The notes under the pieces were generated by a model. It was not told where the DNA came from. It was given only the letters and a program-made list of their open reading frames with translations, and made no database searches. From Polyangia bacterium (GTDB lineage: Bacteria > Myxococcota_A > Polyangia > Nannocystales > Nannocystaceae): a DNA stretch of 64,000 nt. The stretch lies in the NCBI GenBank assembly GCA_030430565.1, contig JAUIKS010000044.1:28380-92379 (forward strand). Direction: 5' to 3'. Positions 27,259-36,479 of the stretch are shown in pieces. The position numbers and the translations under genes were made by a program. The first letter of the stretch is position 1; each line of letters opens with the position of its first letter.

Positions 27259-29913
27259 ATGCGACAGCTGAATTGGAATCTCTGGGCAGGCGCGACGCTT
27301 CTGGCGACCCTCGCGACCCTCGGCGCCGCGCCGGCCTGCAGCGGCGGCGCGGGGACGAGCGAGACGGCGACGGGCAGCGACAGCGACGGCGACACGGACG
27401 GCGAGAGCGCGGCGGGCGAGGTCGAGGTCATCATCGACGAGCTCGGCGTCACGCACATCTACGCGGACAACGACGAAGACCTGATGTGGGCGGCCGGGTA
27501 CCAGATGGCGACGGACCGGCTGTTTCAGATGGACCTGATGCGGCGCCGCGCGCTGGGGCGGCGGGCCGAGGTCCTGGGCCCGGGTCTCGTCGACAGCGAC
27601 AAGGCGTCGCGGATCTTCAACTTCCCGCGCTGGGGGGCCGCGGACGCCGAGCGCCTGCGGGTCGAGCAGCCCCACGTGTACGGCCTGTTCGAAGCCTGGA
27701 TCGCGGGCGTGAACCAGCGCGTCGACGAGATCCAGGCCGGCGAGCAGCCGCTGCCCTACGGCTTCGGCGCCGGCGAGGGCGAGCTGAACTACGCCCCCGA
27801 GCGCTGGTCGATCGAGGATCCCTTCATCGTCGCGAAGCTGCTGATGTTCGGGAACTCCAACCAGCTCGAGTACGAGCTGCTGACCACCTTCATCGAGGAG
27901 TTCTTCCCGAGCGTGCTCAACACGGTGCAGATCTCGAAGCCGGTCTACCCTGCGTGGACGCTGCCGCCCGAGGACCGCCCGGCGCTCGCGCCGAGCGTGG
28001 GGGCGCCGACGAGCCCGCGCGACGCCGAGCCGCCCTACAGGCCGAGGCGGCAGCTCGACCGGGCGCAGCTCGAGCAGCTCGGGCGCGGCCTCGCGCGGCT
28101 GCGCGAGGCGATGGCGCCGCTGCGCGTGCAGGGCTCGAACAACTGGGCGGTCTCGGGGCGCTTCACCGCCGACGGGCGCCCGCTGATCTGCAACGACCCG
28201 CACCAGCCGCTCGAGAGCCCCTCGCTGATGTACACGCAGCACCTCAACAGCGCCGACGCGAACGGGCGCATCGACGTGATCGGCTGGTCGTTCGTCGGCG
28301 CGCCGGCGGTCCACCTCGGGCACAACCGCCGCGTGGGCTGGGCGGCGACCACCGGCTTCGCGGACGCGATGGACATGTGGGGCGTCACGCTCTCGGGTGA
28401 CAGCGGCGCGGCGAACCTCGGCGACGAGACGATCCCGGTGATCTGGCGAAACGAGCAGATCACGGTGAAGGGCGGCGAGGTCGTGACGGTGCCCGCGGGC
28501 GACGTCGAGGCGGGCGGCCAGTACCACGGCGTGCTGATCGGCGACGCGCTGCTGGCCCCGCTGGGGATCAACCAGTCGATGCTCGTCGGCGACGGCGAGC
28601 ACATCCTGATGAACTGGACGGGCTTTCGCCCGACGATGGAGTCGGCCGCGTTCGCGGCGATGAACCTCGCCGACTCGGTGGACGACTACGAGTCGGCCTC
28701 GGCGCTCATCGACGTGGGCACGTTTAACTGGATGTCGGCCGACATCGACGACATCAGCTACCAGACCAACGTGCTGCTCCCCGACCGCGGCGGCGCGGCC
28801 CACGACCCGTACCGGGTGATGGAGAACAGCCCGGAGAGCTTCGAGCCGTGGATGCAGGAGCGCTGGCTGCCGCAGAGCAAGATGCCGCGCAGCCGCGCGT
28901 CGAAGACCGGCTACTTCGCGACCGCGAACAACGACCCCTTCGGCTTCACCGCCGACGGCGACGTCAAGAACGACCCCTGGTACTACGGCTACTTCTACGC
29001 GGTCGGCTACCGCGCGAAGCGTCTGCAGGACGAGCTCGCGCGCCTGACCCAGCGCGGCGGCGTCACGATCGAGGACATGCAGGCGCTGCAGACCGACGTC
29101 TACAGCACCAACGCTGACCTGATGGTCCCGGTGATCGAGGCGGCCTGGGCGGCGGCGGCGAGCGATCCGGCGCTGAGCGAGTACGCCGCGCGCGCGGATC
29201 TCGAGCAGCTGGTCTCGGTGATCGCCGGCTGGGATCGCAGGATGTCTCGAGATTCATCCGGGGCGCTGGCCTTCCACGCCTTCGCGAGCCACGTGACCGC
29301 GCGGGCGCTGGGCGACGACATGTCGATCTTGCTCGGCGCGATCATGGATATCCAGGCGCCCTGGGGCCTGAAGCTCGGCGCGCTGCTGCTGACCGAGAGC
29401 TACCCGAACAGCGGCGTGCTGCTGCAGGGCGGCAAGCACGGGATCGTGCTCGACGCGCTCGCGCAGACGGCGGACTGGCTGACCGCGGAGTTCGGCGGCG
29501 TCGATCCCTCGGGCTACACCTGGGGCGAGCGGCACGGGACCGAGTTCCGCAACCCGACGCCGGCGCTCGACTACGGCTGGGTCTCGACCGACGGCGGTGA
29601 CGACACGGTCAACGTCTCGATGTCGCCCTTCTTCGAGGGCGGCGACATCACGACGCCGCGCTCGCGGTGGGAGAGCCACGACGGCGCGATCTTCCGCTCG
29701 TGCACGGGCTTCGACGCCGAGGGCACGCCGGTGACGTGGATGAACTACTCGATGGGCAACAGCGCCGACCCCGAGAGCGCGCGCTTCTCGATCGCGCAGG
29801 AGGACTGGCGCTCGGGGACCTACCGCCAGCTGCCGTTCGCGCGCGCCGACGTCGAGGCGGCCTTGGAGTCAAGCTTCACGCTTAAGCGAGCGCCGACCGA
29901 GCCGGCGATGTAG
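27259..29913 (+). CDS. penicillin acylase-family lipoprotein (Ntn hydrolase)
   Basis: Secreted amidohydrolase precursor of 884 residues. The ATG at 27259 follows an AGGAGG-like site (27245-27252). The signal ends with a lipobox (TLGAAPAC, Cys27). EVIIDELGVTHIYADNDEDL and WAAGYQMATDRLFQMDLMRR are typical of the alpha chain; RVQGSNNWAVSG carries the predicted autocleavage site and N-terminal nucleophile Ser293. The rest, with LICNDPHQPLESPSLMY and GHNRRVGWAATTGFADAMDM, is the beta chain. Known family members cleave amide bonds in beta-lactams, acyl-homoserine lactones or other acyl amides; specificity cannot be called. It may be anchored outside the inner membrane. Regulated, by inference, by the divergent TetR. 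Confidence 0.93.
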   Translation: MRQLNWNLWAGATLLATLATLGAAPACSGGAGTSETATGSDSDGDTDGESAAGEVEVIIDELGVTHIYADNDEDLMWAAGYQMATDRLFQMDLMRRRALGRRAEVLGPGLVDSDKASRIFNFPRWGAADAERLRVEQPHVYGLFEAWIAGVNQRVDEIQAGEQPLPYGFGAGEGELNYAPERWSIEDPFIVAKLLMFGNSNQLEYELLTTFIEEFFPSVLNTVQISKPVYPAWTLPPEDRPALAPSVGAPTSPRDAEPPYRPRRQLDRAQLEQLGRGLARLREAMAPLRVQGSNNWAVSGRFTADGRPLICNDPHQPLESPSLMYTQHLNSADANGRIDVIGWSFVGAPAVHLGHNRRVGWAATTGFADAMDMWGVTLSGDSGAANLGDETIPVIWRNEQITVKGGEVVTVPAGDVEAGGQYHGVLIGDALLAPLGINQSMLVGDGEHILMNWTGFRPTMESAAFAAMNLADSVDDYESASALIDVGTFNWMSADIDDISYQTNVLLPDRGGAAHDPYRVMENSPESFEPWMQERWLPQSKMPRSRASKTGYFATANNDPFGFTADGDVKNDPWYYGYFYAVGYRAKRLQDELARLTQRGGVTIEDMQALQTDVYSTNADLMVPVIEAAWAAAASDPALSEYAARADLEQLVSVIAGWDRRMSRDSSGALAFHAFASHVTARALGDDMSILLGAIMDIQAPWGLKLGALLLTESYPNSGVLLQGGKHGIVLDALAQTADWLTAEFGGVDPSGYTWGERHGTEFRNPTPALDYGWVSTDGGDDTVNVSMSPFFEGGDITTPRSRWESHDGAIFRSCTGFDAEGTPVTWMNYSMGNSADPESARFSIAQEDWRSGTYRQLPFARADVEAALESSFTLKRAPTEPAM

Positions 29914-30054
29914 GTCGCCCGTAGGCCGCTGTCCGTGCCGCGCCCACACGCGTCGCGCGGCGTGGGCGCTCCTGACCGTAAGGGCAGGTGACGTGCGCGC
30001 TCGCGCGCGCGCGCGTCGGTTGACGTAGAGGCGGCGCTCGTTTTCCATAGAGTC

Positions 30055-31341
30055 GTGCGCGGCTGGACCTCTCTTATCACCACCTCGATCACCGTCTCCT
30101 GGGTGCTGTGCGGCCCGCTCTCGTGTAAGCCGAAGGAAGAAGTCGTCGCGCCGGTCGACGAGGGCTGCGAGGGGGCGAGCTGCGTCGAGGAGGCCGAGGC
30201 CGCGATGTGGGAGGGCAACCCGGAGGCCGCGATGGAGCCGCTCCGCAAAAGCTGCGAGCCCGAGGACGAGGCGGGCGACCCTATTTCGTGCTTCAACCTC
30301 GCCAAGCTCTACTACAGCGGCGAGGGCGGCGAGAAGGACCTCGAGAAGTCCGCGAGGTTCTACGAGCTCGCGTGCGAGCTGACCCATGAGGAATCTTGTG
30401 AGCTCCGCATGGACCTCGCGCGCAACGACGGCGTGGGCGACGAGGACGTCGCGATGACCTACGCGCTGAAGGGCTGCGAGGGCGGGCGCAGCAAGGCGTG
30501 CATGGGCGCGGCGGACATGGAGCGCGCGAAGCTGACGGGCGCCGCGGGCGAGGACAAGCTGCGGGCGGCCGAGCTGTACGAGAAAGCCTGCGCGCTCGGA
30601 GACGGAGACGGCTGCGCGTGGGCGGGTGACCTGCTGTTTAACCCCGACCCGAAGAGTGACTTCGAACACAAGGCGCGGGCGCTCGCGGCCTACAACAGCG
30701 CGTGCGTCGGCTACAACGGGCACGGCTGCCTGCAGCTCGCGCTCTGCATGTACCACGGCATCGGCACCAACCCCTCGGTCGAGCGCGCGCGCGATCAGTT
30801 CAAGAACGCCTGCGAGCTCGGGGTCGAGGACGGCTGCGTCAACCAAAAGCGCATCGACTCGGCCGGCGGCAAAGAGGTGACGCTGCGCCTCACGACCAAG
30901 CGCGACACCGTGGTCGCCAACGGCTTCGAGGCCCACAACCTCTCGTGCAAGATGGACGAGTTCGGCGACGATGGCATCCAGGACTCGGTCGCGGCGGTCG
31001 CTCGACATCGGCGCAAGCTGGACAAGTGCCTCAAGAAAGGCGGCGCGCCGGTGGGGATCCGCTGGACCTTCGAGAAGGGGCGCGTGAAGGAGGTGCGCGG
31101 CAACGGCAAGGGCGGCAAGCGCTACGTCGGCTGCGTCGCCAAGGCGCTGCGCAAGAAGTCGGCGCCGGGGACCGGCAAGTGCTCGGGGATCTTGCTGCTC
31201 GGCGACCTCGAGGAGGCCCGCGCCGCGCTGCCGCCGAAGGAGCCCGAGAAGCCGGCTGCTGAGGCCGCCGCCGAGGGCGAGAAGAAGCCCGAGGGCGGGG
31301 GCCTCAAGGCGCGCTCGCGGGTCGTGGTCAAGCCGAATTAG
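30055..31341 (+). CDS. Sel1-like repeat lipoprotein
   Basis: Lipoprotein of 428 residues, GTG start, with signal VLCGPLSC and a short linker. Residues 45-275 form Sel1-like repeats of the Cys-rich kind: ISCFNLAKLYYSGEGGEKDL, ARFYELACELTHEESCELRM, ALKGCEGGRSKACMGAADME, AAELYEKACALGDGDGCAWA, NACELGVEDGCVNQKRI. These build an alpha-solenoid with disulfides, a typical protein-interaction scaffold. A C-terminal ~110-residue segment (KCLKKGGAPVGIRWTFEKGR, then YVGCVAKALRKKS) is of the AgmX/PglI-type Cys motif seen in myxobacterial secreted proteins. The tail is Lys/Pro/Glu-rich. Confidence 0.82.
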   Translation: MRGWTSLITTSITVSWVLCGPLSCKPKEEVVAPVDEGCEGASCVEEAEAAMWEGNPEAAMEPLRKSCEPEDEAGDPISCFNLAKLYYSGEGGEKDLEKSARFYELACELTHEESCELRMDLARNDGVGDEDVAMTYALKGCEGGRSKACMGAADMERAKLTGAAGEDKLRAAELYEKACALGDGDGCAWAGDLLFNPDPKSDFEHKARALAAYNSACVGYNGHGCLQLALCMYHGIGTNPSVERARDQFKNACELGVEDGCVNQKRIDSAGGKEVTLRLTTKRDTVVANGFEAHNLSCKMDEFGDDGIQDSVAAVARHRRKLDKCLKKGGAPVGIRWTFEKGRVKEVRGNGKGGKRYVGCVAKALRKKSAPGTGKCSGILLLGDLEEARAALPPKEPEKPAAEAAAEGEKKPEGGGLKARSRVVVKPN

Positions 31342-31438
31342 TCGGGCGCTCGAGGCCCGACGGCTCGCGGCTCGCGCTGTCAGGAGTCACGGGCTGGCGC
31401 GTCGCGCCGAGCTCAGCCGCGGCTTCGAATCGGGCTAG

Positions 31439-31825
31439 CTAGTTGAGGACCCGCGGCGCGCTCGGGCGCGCGACGATCGGCCCGGCGTGGTGGTGCACGA
31501 GTCGCCACTCGCCGGCCTCGCGCGTGAACACGTTGGTCGCGGTCAGCTCGCTGTCGCCGAGCTGCTCGACGCAGGTCACGACCGCGCTCGAGTCGTCGAG
31601 GCAGAGGACGCGCGGGCGCTCGCACGAGATCGGCGTCGGGCCCTCGCCGAGGATCATGCGCCAGCTGTTGATGATGATCGCGCGCTCGTCGATGATGCGC
31701 CAGCCGGGGTGGACGCAGGCGACCGGCGCGTCGCGGGCCCACAGCTCGTCCATGGCGCGCGCGTCCCCGCGGGCGAAGGCCTGGTAGAAGCGCGCGTTGG
31801 CGCGTAGCACCTCGTCGGTGGTCAT
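31439..31825 (-). CDS. NTF2/SnoaL-like (DUF4440-type) protein
   Basis: A 128-residue single-domain protein starting at the ATG at 31825. VLRANARFYQAFARGDARAM, ELWARDAPVACVHPGWRI, INSWRMILGEGP and EWRLVHHHAGPI follow the standard NTF2-like/SnoaL pattern of an N-terminal helix then a curved sheet. Proteins like this can be small enzymes or ligand binders. It is the last gene in the block that starts with the bacillithiol genes, 140 bp after the MFS gene, so co-transcription is possible but not proven. No signal peptide. Confidence 0.82.
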   Translation of the reverse strand: MTTDEVLRANARFYQAFARGDARAMDELWARDAPVACVHPGWRIIDERAIIINSWRMILGEGPTPISCERPRVLCLDDSSAVVTCVEQLGDSELTATNVFTREAGEWRLVHHHAGPIVARPSAPRVLN

Positions 31826-31965
31826 TGTCCGAGGAGTGTAGACGACGCCGCGAGCGCGCGGCGACCTCGCCTCGGCGAGGAGCTCCGCCGCGACGCCGCT
31901 CAGCCTCTTCATCACGCCCGCGATCGTGCTGAGCGGCCGCGGGCGCGCCGCGTAGCCGATCCGAG

Positions 31966-33201
31966 TTAGGCCGCGGGCGCGCCGGCGTGGCGACCTGGCT
32001 CGGGGAGCATGCGTACGATAACGATCGTGGCGATCGCGAGCGCGACGGCCGTCAGCGCGGTGTTGGTGGCGAAGCCGCGCCAGGCGTAGAGCGGGCCGAT
32101 CGCGGCGGCTCCGGCGGCGCTGCCGAGCTGCCCGGCGGCGACGTTGAGGCTGAGGAGTCGGCCGCGGCGCTCGTCCGGCACGAGCGCGCTGAGGAGCGCC
32201 TGCAGCGGGCTGAGGCGCGCGGTGTAGAGGAGCATGGCGAGGCCGAAGGCGATGTAGGCGCCCGCGAGGCCGCGCACGGCGTAGGGGACCGCGAGCGCGA
32301 GGACGAAGAAGCCGGCGCAGGCCGTGATCAGCATGGGCTTGCGGCCGATGCGGTCCGAGATGCGCCCGGCGAGCGGCCCGGAGAGGATGCTGATGACGCC
32401 GCCGATCGCGAACATCACGGCGATGTCGCGGGAGCTCGCGCCGACGTGCTCCTCGAGCCATGTCGGGTAGTAGATGAAGAGCGTCGAGGTCGCGCCGAAC
32501 ATCAGGAAGTAGGTCAGCGTCGCGCCGAAGATGACGCGCTCGCGCAGCAGCTCGGCGTAGCCGCGCAGCGCCTGGGTGATGGTCAGCGGCGCGGTCTCGC
32601 GGCGCACGTCGGGCTGGGGGACGGCGAGCAGGATGAGCGCGAAGGCGGCGGCCATGGGCGCCGCGAAGGCGACGAAGGGGGCCTGGAAGCCGTGGCTGTC
32701 GGCGAGCACGGTGCCGAGCGGGATCGCGAAGACCTGACCGAAGGCGAAGCCGGTCATGATGACGCCGTTGGCCCAGCCGCGGCGCTCGTAGGGGAAGTAG
32801 TCGCCGACGTAGGAGACCGCGCCGCCGCTGAGCACGCCGGCGCCGGCGCCGGCGAGGACGCGCAGCAGCAGCAGCGCGGGGTAGCTGACCGCGAAGACAT
32901 GCAGGCCCAGCAGGATCGTGAGCGCGCCGGTCCCGATCAGCAGTACGCGACGACGACCGACGCGGTCGGAGACGGGCCCGATGATCAGGGCGAAGAGCGC
33001 GAGCGAGGCGGCGAAGCCGGCCATCAGCGATCCGTAGAGCGACTCGCCGATCTGCAGGGCCTCGCCGATCCGCGGCATGATCGGGACGACGATCATCACC
33101 TGGCTGCTCGAGGCGAAGACCATCAGCCACAGCGAGAGCAGGACGAGTCGGTCGCGTCGAAGGTCTCGCGCGGGCGCGCTTGCTGTGGGCGGCGGGGTCA
33201 C
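31966..33201 (-). CDS. MFS transporter
   Basis: Twelve-helix major facilitator of 411 residues. The GTG at 33201 overlaps the stop of the BshC-BshA gene by 4 bp (GTGA), so translation is coupled; the longer open frame upstream is a shadow. LWLMVFASSSQVMIVVPIMP is helix 1; GPVSDRVGRRRVLLIG matches the loop 2-3 motif of the family, and GRISDRIGRKPMLITA is its second-half counterpart. The sequence is most like drug/sugar-efflux DHA1-type carriers. Its coupling to the thiol pathway suggests export of a thiol, a thiol conjugate or a related metabolite. Confidence 0.93.
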   Translation of the reverse strand: MTPPPTASAPARDLRRDRLVLLSLWLMVFASSSQVMIVVPIMPRIGEALQIGESLYGSLMAGFAASLALFALIIGPVSDRVGRRRVLLIGTGALTILLGLHVFAVSYPALLLLRVLAGAGAGVLSGGAVSYVGDYFPYERRGWANGVIMTGFAFGQVFAIPLGTVLADSHGFQAPFVAFAAPMAAAFALILLAVPQPDVRRETAPLTITQALRGYAELLRERVIFGATLTYFLMFGATSTLFIYYPTWLEEHVGASSRDIAVMFAIGGVISILSGPLAGRISDRIGRKPMLITACAGFFVLALAVPYAVRGLAGAYIAFGLAMLLYTARLSPLQALLSALVPDERRGRLLSLNVAAGQLGSAAGAAAIGPLYAWRGFATNTALTAVALAIATIVIVRMLPEPGRHAGAPAA

Positions 33202-36200
33202 GGTAGTGCGGCGCCGAGGGTATCGCGCTCGACGGCGATCGTGTCGCCCCGCGCGGGCGCGCCCTCGTCCGCGAGCATCCCGCGATAGGCGGCGAGGTAG
33301 CGGAGGATCTGCTTGTGCTCGCGGAACGGGCCCATGCTCGCGGGCATCAGGCGCTCGACGGTCTCGCGCAGGCGCGCGTCGCTTGCGAGCAGCTCGAGCA
33401 GCCGCGCGCACATCGCCTCGGTGTCCCCGACCTTGACGAGCAGACGCGAGAGCGGACCGGCCGCGCTGGAGGAGGTCGCGGCGGAGGTCGCGGAGGAAGT
33501 CGCGGAGGAAGTTGGGGAGGAAGCCGTCGGGTAGCCCTCGAGCAGCGCGACGACCTCCTCGAGGCCGCCGCAGCGCGTGCCGAGCACCGGGAGGCCGCAG
33601 GCCATGGCCTCGAGCGCGGCGAGCGAGAAGCTCTCGCTCTCCGAGCTGACGACCGCGAGGTCGCAGGCGGCGAGGTGACGGGCGAGCGGCCCGGGCTGCA
33701 GGGCGCCGGTCATGTGCAGGTATGGGGTGAGCTCGAGCGCGGCGGCGCGCCGTCGCAGGGCGTCCGCCTGCGGCCCGTCGCCCATGAGCAGCATCCGCGC
33801 GGGCACGCCGGCCGCGCGCGCGCGGCCGAGCAGCTCGATCGCGTCGAGCGAGCGCTTGACCGGGCGGAGGTTGGAGACGTGGGCGATCAGCAGCTCGCCT
33901 TCGTCCGCGAGGCGCTCCCGCAGCGCGCGTCCCGGGCGAGGGTGGAACAGCCGCGCCTCGACGGCGTTGGGGATCACGAGGGGCTCACGCGCGAGCTCGA
34001 AGGTCGCGCGCGCGCGCGCGGCGAGCCAGCGCGAGACCGTGGTGATCGCGTCACAGCGCGCGAGCTGCTCGGCGAGCACGCGGCGCGAGCGGACGGCGTC
34101 GGCGGACGCCGGTGAAGCTGTCCAGGAGGTCACGTCGGTCCCGTGCAGCGAGGCGCACACGCGGATGTCCTCGCCGCGCCGGCCCAGGCGCTCGCGGGCG
34201 GCGAGCGCGACGCCGAGGAGGCCCGAGGCGTAGTGCACGTTGACGACGCGGATGCAGTGGCGATCGAGCGCGCTCGCGAGGCGCGCCGCGGCGGTCTCGT
34301 CGACGCGCTCCGGCGGCTGCGGGGTCTGCTGCAGGCCGATGCGGTGGGTCGTCACCCAGTCGAGCTGCGAGTCGTTCCAGTGCGGGTTGTCGCTGCTGAA
34401 CAGGTGGACCTCATGCCCGCGGTCGGCGAGCCCGCAGGCGACCGCCCGCGCGACGCGGCCGCTGCCGCCGACGCCGCCCATCGCCAGCAGCGCGATCGGG
34501 AGCGGATCGCGGTCCGTGGGCAGCGGGCGCGAGCCGCTGCTGCGGAGGCTGACCTGCAGGCGCTTGCGATAGCGGCGGGCGAGCCCGAGCCGGAGCCGTC
34601 GAAGCGTGCGCAGGGCGTCCGGGAGCCGTGACGCTGGGAGCGCGGGCTCGGCGGCTGTGTGTGCGGTTCCCATCGGTGGTGAGGCGGTCGCGGCTTCGGT
34701 CGCGGCTTCGAATTGGGGCGGCCCTGGGCAGGATGTCTCGAGAACCGCGAAGTGGTGCGTTGGTTGCTGGCGCGGGGGCGCGCAGACGCGCGCCAGGCTC
34801 TCGAGTACGTCGGGGCCGCGCCAGGCGAGGAGCTGCGCGATGGTCATCGCGCGCTCTTGTGGTCCTCCTGGGGGAGGCAGCGCGGCGCGAATGCGCCGGA
34901 GCGTAGAACGTTGGTTCCTTCGGCCATGTTTCGTGAGCTTGCGCTCGAGCTCGGTGTAGGCGCGGACGATCGTGCGAAGCGCGGCGCGTCGGGGGGTGTA
35001 GCCACGGACCAGGCGCGCGCGCGTGAGCTCGCGCTCGAGCTCGGCGAGCGCGGCGAGCGAGCTGGTGAAGTCTTCGGCCGACGCGTCCTCGATCGCCTGG
35101 CGGAGGGTGGCGATGATGGCCTCGGCGCCGTCGAAGTCACGCGCGTCGAGCCGCGCGTGCAGCTGGCGCGCGCCCGCGCGCAGCTGGTCCACGCAGGTCA
35201 GGGCGCGTTGTTGCGGGCGCTCGAGCCCGCGTCGCGCGATCCAGCGCTCGCGGCCGGGGCTCTGCAGATGGCGCAGCGTCTCCGCCGTGGGGGCGTCGCC
35301 GATCTCGTTCACCAGCTCGCGCGGGATCAGGGTCAGGCGCGGGCGCAGCAGCGGCTCGGGCTGGGGGACGCCCGCCCAGCGGTACAGCGGGCCGAGCTGG
35401 GCGTGGTAGCGCAGCTCGCCCGGGCCGAGCACGCAGGCGAGGGTCGGCAGCAGCGCGTCCTGGACGATCGGGCGCAGCAGCGCGTCGGGGGTGAAGCGCT
35501 CGGGCGCGCGGGCCAGGAGGCGCGCGGCGGCGGCCCGCGAAAGATGTCCGCTGGGGCATGTGAAGTCGTCGCCCGCCCGCAGCAGCGGCGCGCGGCAGCC
35601 GGCGTCGTCGGTGAAGAACACGCCGAGCCGCGCGCGCGGCCTGGGAGGAACCGCCGGCGTCACGCCAAGGGCGCGGGCGAGCGCGCGCCCGCGGGCCTCG
35701 GCGACGCGGGAGTCACTCGCCGAGAGCAGCTCGCGCTCGATCCACGGGCGGGCGAGCGCGGCGAAGCGCGGATCGGCGGGGTCCAGCAGGATCAGCCCGA
35801 AGCGATCGGTGCACGAGCCGAGCCAGCGCGCGAAGGCGTCGGCGAGGGAGCGATCGGGGCGGTAGCAGCGTCGCAGCTCGCTGAGGGTCTCGCGCGCGTA
35901 GGGCAGCGGCGCGAGCGCGTCGCGGACCTGGTCGAGGAGCTCGTGGATCGCGGCGCCGGGGCGGACCGCGCCCACCGGAGCGCCGGGCGCGGGGCAGGGG
36001 AGCTCGAGCGCGCGCGGCTCGTGCTCCCCGGCGAGGAGGCGGACGCGCGCGACCTCTTCGAAGTCGTGATCAAAGCTCGCCATCCAGAACAGCGCGACCG
36101 CGGGGACGCCGGCCTCGGAGAGCGCGCGGGCGTGGGAGGCCGCCGCGAGCGCCTTGTAGAGGGTGTAGAGCGGTCCGCCGAGCAGCCCGACCTGCTGCCC

Positions 36201-36479
36201 GGTGGCGACGACGACCGCCTCGGTGTTCGCCAGGCGCTGGATCGCGGCGACAGACGCGGCCCCGGCCGCGCGGGCGCGGGCCTGCCCGAGCAGCAGCTCA
36301 CCCAGCGCGCGGCGTGGGTATGTCCGAGAAGACAGCTCCTCCAGGCGCGTCCGCGTCGCGCGCAGGTTGAAGAGCGTGGCCGCCGGCTCCGCGCCCGCCA
36401 GCAGCGAGCGCAGCGGCTCGGGCGCGGACGCGCTCGGCAGCGCGACGCGGGTGATCAAGCCCGAGCGGTCGCCCGTCAC
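33198..36479 (-). CDS. BshC-BshA fusion: bacillithiol synthesis cysteine ligase and glycosyltransferase
   Basis: Single 1093-residue protein, GTG at 36479 overlapping the BshB stop by 4 bp (GTGA). Residues ~1-575 are BshC: VVVATGQQVGLLGGPLYTLY (90-106), FWMASFDHDFEEV (131-143), GPGELRYHAQLGPLY (about 352-366) and the C-terminal coiled coil with PGGPQERAM (537-545). BshC adds Cys to glucosamine-malate. After a linker, residues ~655-1075 are a GT-B glycosyltransferase of BshA type: GGVGGSGRVARAVACGLADR, GHEVHLFSSDNP, NVHYASGLLGVALA, ASLHGTDVTSWT, CDAITTVSRWL, VIPNAVEARLF and ESESFSLAALEAMACGLPVL. BshA joins GlcNAc from UDP-GlcNAc to malate. A Ser/Thr/Ala-rich insert (about 983-1008) lies in the GT-B C-domain. 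The upstream frame to 37064 is a shadow. Confidence 0.9.
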   Translation of the reverse strand: MTGDRSGLITRVALPSASAPEPLRSLLAGAEPAATLFNLRATRTRLEELSSRTYPRRALGELLLGQARARAAGAASVAAIQRLANTEAVVVATGQQVGLLGGPLYTLYKALAAASHARALSEAGVPAVALFWMASFDHDFEEVARVRLLAGEHEPRALELPCPAPGAPVGAVRPGAAIHELLDQVRDALAPLPYARETLSELRRCYRPDRSLADAFARWLGSCTDRFGLILLDPADPRFAALARPWIERELLSASDSRVAEARGRALARALGVTPAVPPRPRARLGVFFTDDAGCRAPLLRAGDDFTCPSGHLSRAAAARLLARAPERFTPDALLRPIVQDALLPTLACVLGPGELRYHAQLGPLYRWAGVPQPEPLLRPRLTLIPRELVNEIGDAPTAETLRHLQSPGRERWIARRGLERPQQRALTCVDQLRAGARQLHARLDARDFDGAEAIIATLRQAIEDASAEDFTSSLAALAELERELTRARLVRGYTPRRAALRTIVRAYTELERKLTKHGRRNQRSTLRRIRAALPPPGGPQERAMTIAQLLAWRGPDVLESLARVCAPPRQQPTHHFAVLETSCPGPPQFEAATEAATASPPMGTAHTAAEPALPASRLPDALRTLRRLRLGLARRYRKRLQVSLRSSGSRPLPTDRDPLPIALLAMGGVGGSGRVARAVACGLADRGHEVHLFSSDNPHWNDSQLDWVTTHRIGLQQTPQPPERVDETAAARLASALDRHCIRVVNVHYASGLLGVALAARERLGRRGEDIRVCASLHGTDVTSWTASPASADAVRSRRVLAEQLARCDAITTVSRWLAARARATFELAREPLVIPNAVEARLFHPRPGRALRERLADEGELLIAHVSNLRPVKRSLDAIELLGRARAAGVPARMLLMGDGPQADALRRRAAALELTPYLHMTGALQPGPLARHLAACDLAVVSSESESFSLAALEAMACGLPVLGTRCGGLEEVVALLEGYPTASSPTSSATSSATSAATSSSAAGPLSRLLVKVGDTEAMCARLLELLASDARLRETVERLMPASMGPFREHKQILRYLAAYRGMLADEGAPARGDTIAVERDTLGAALP

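Noticed and set aside
25654..28803. A 1049-residue frame antisense to the hydrolase and penicillin acylase genes
   Set aside because: It crosses several genes with clear motifs and shows no domain of its own.
30020..30051. A possible promoter (TTGACG then CATAGA) before the Sel1-like gene
   Set aside because: Spacing is 20 bp and the -10 is poor, so it is not listed as a feature.
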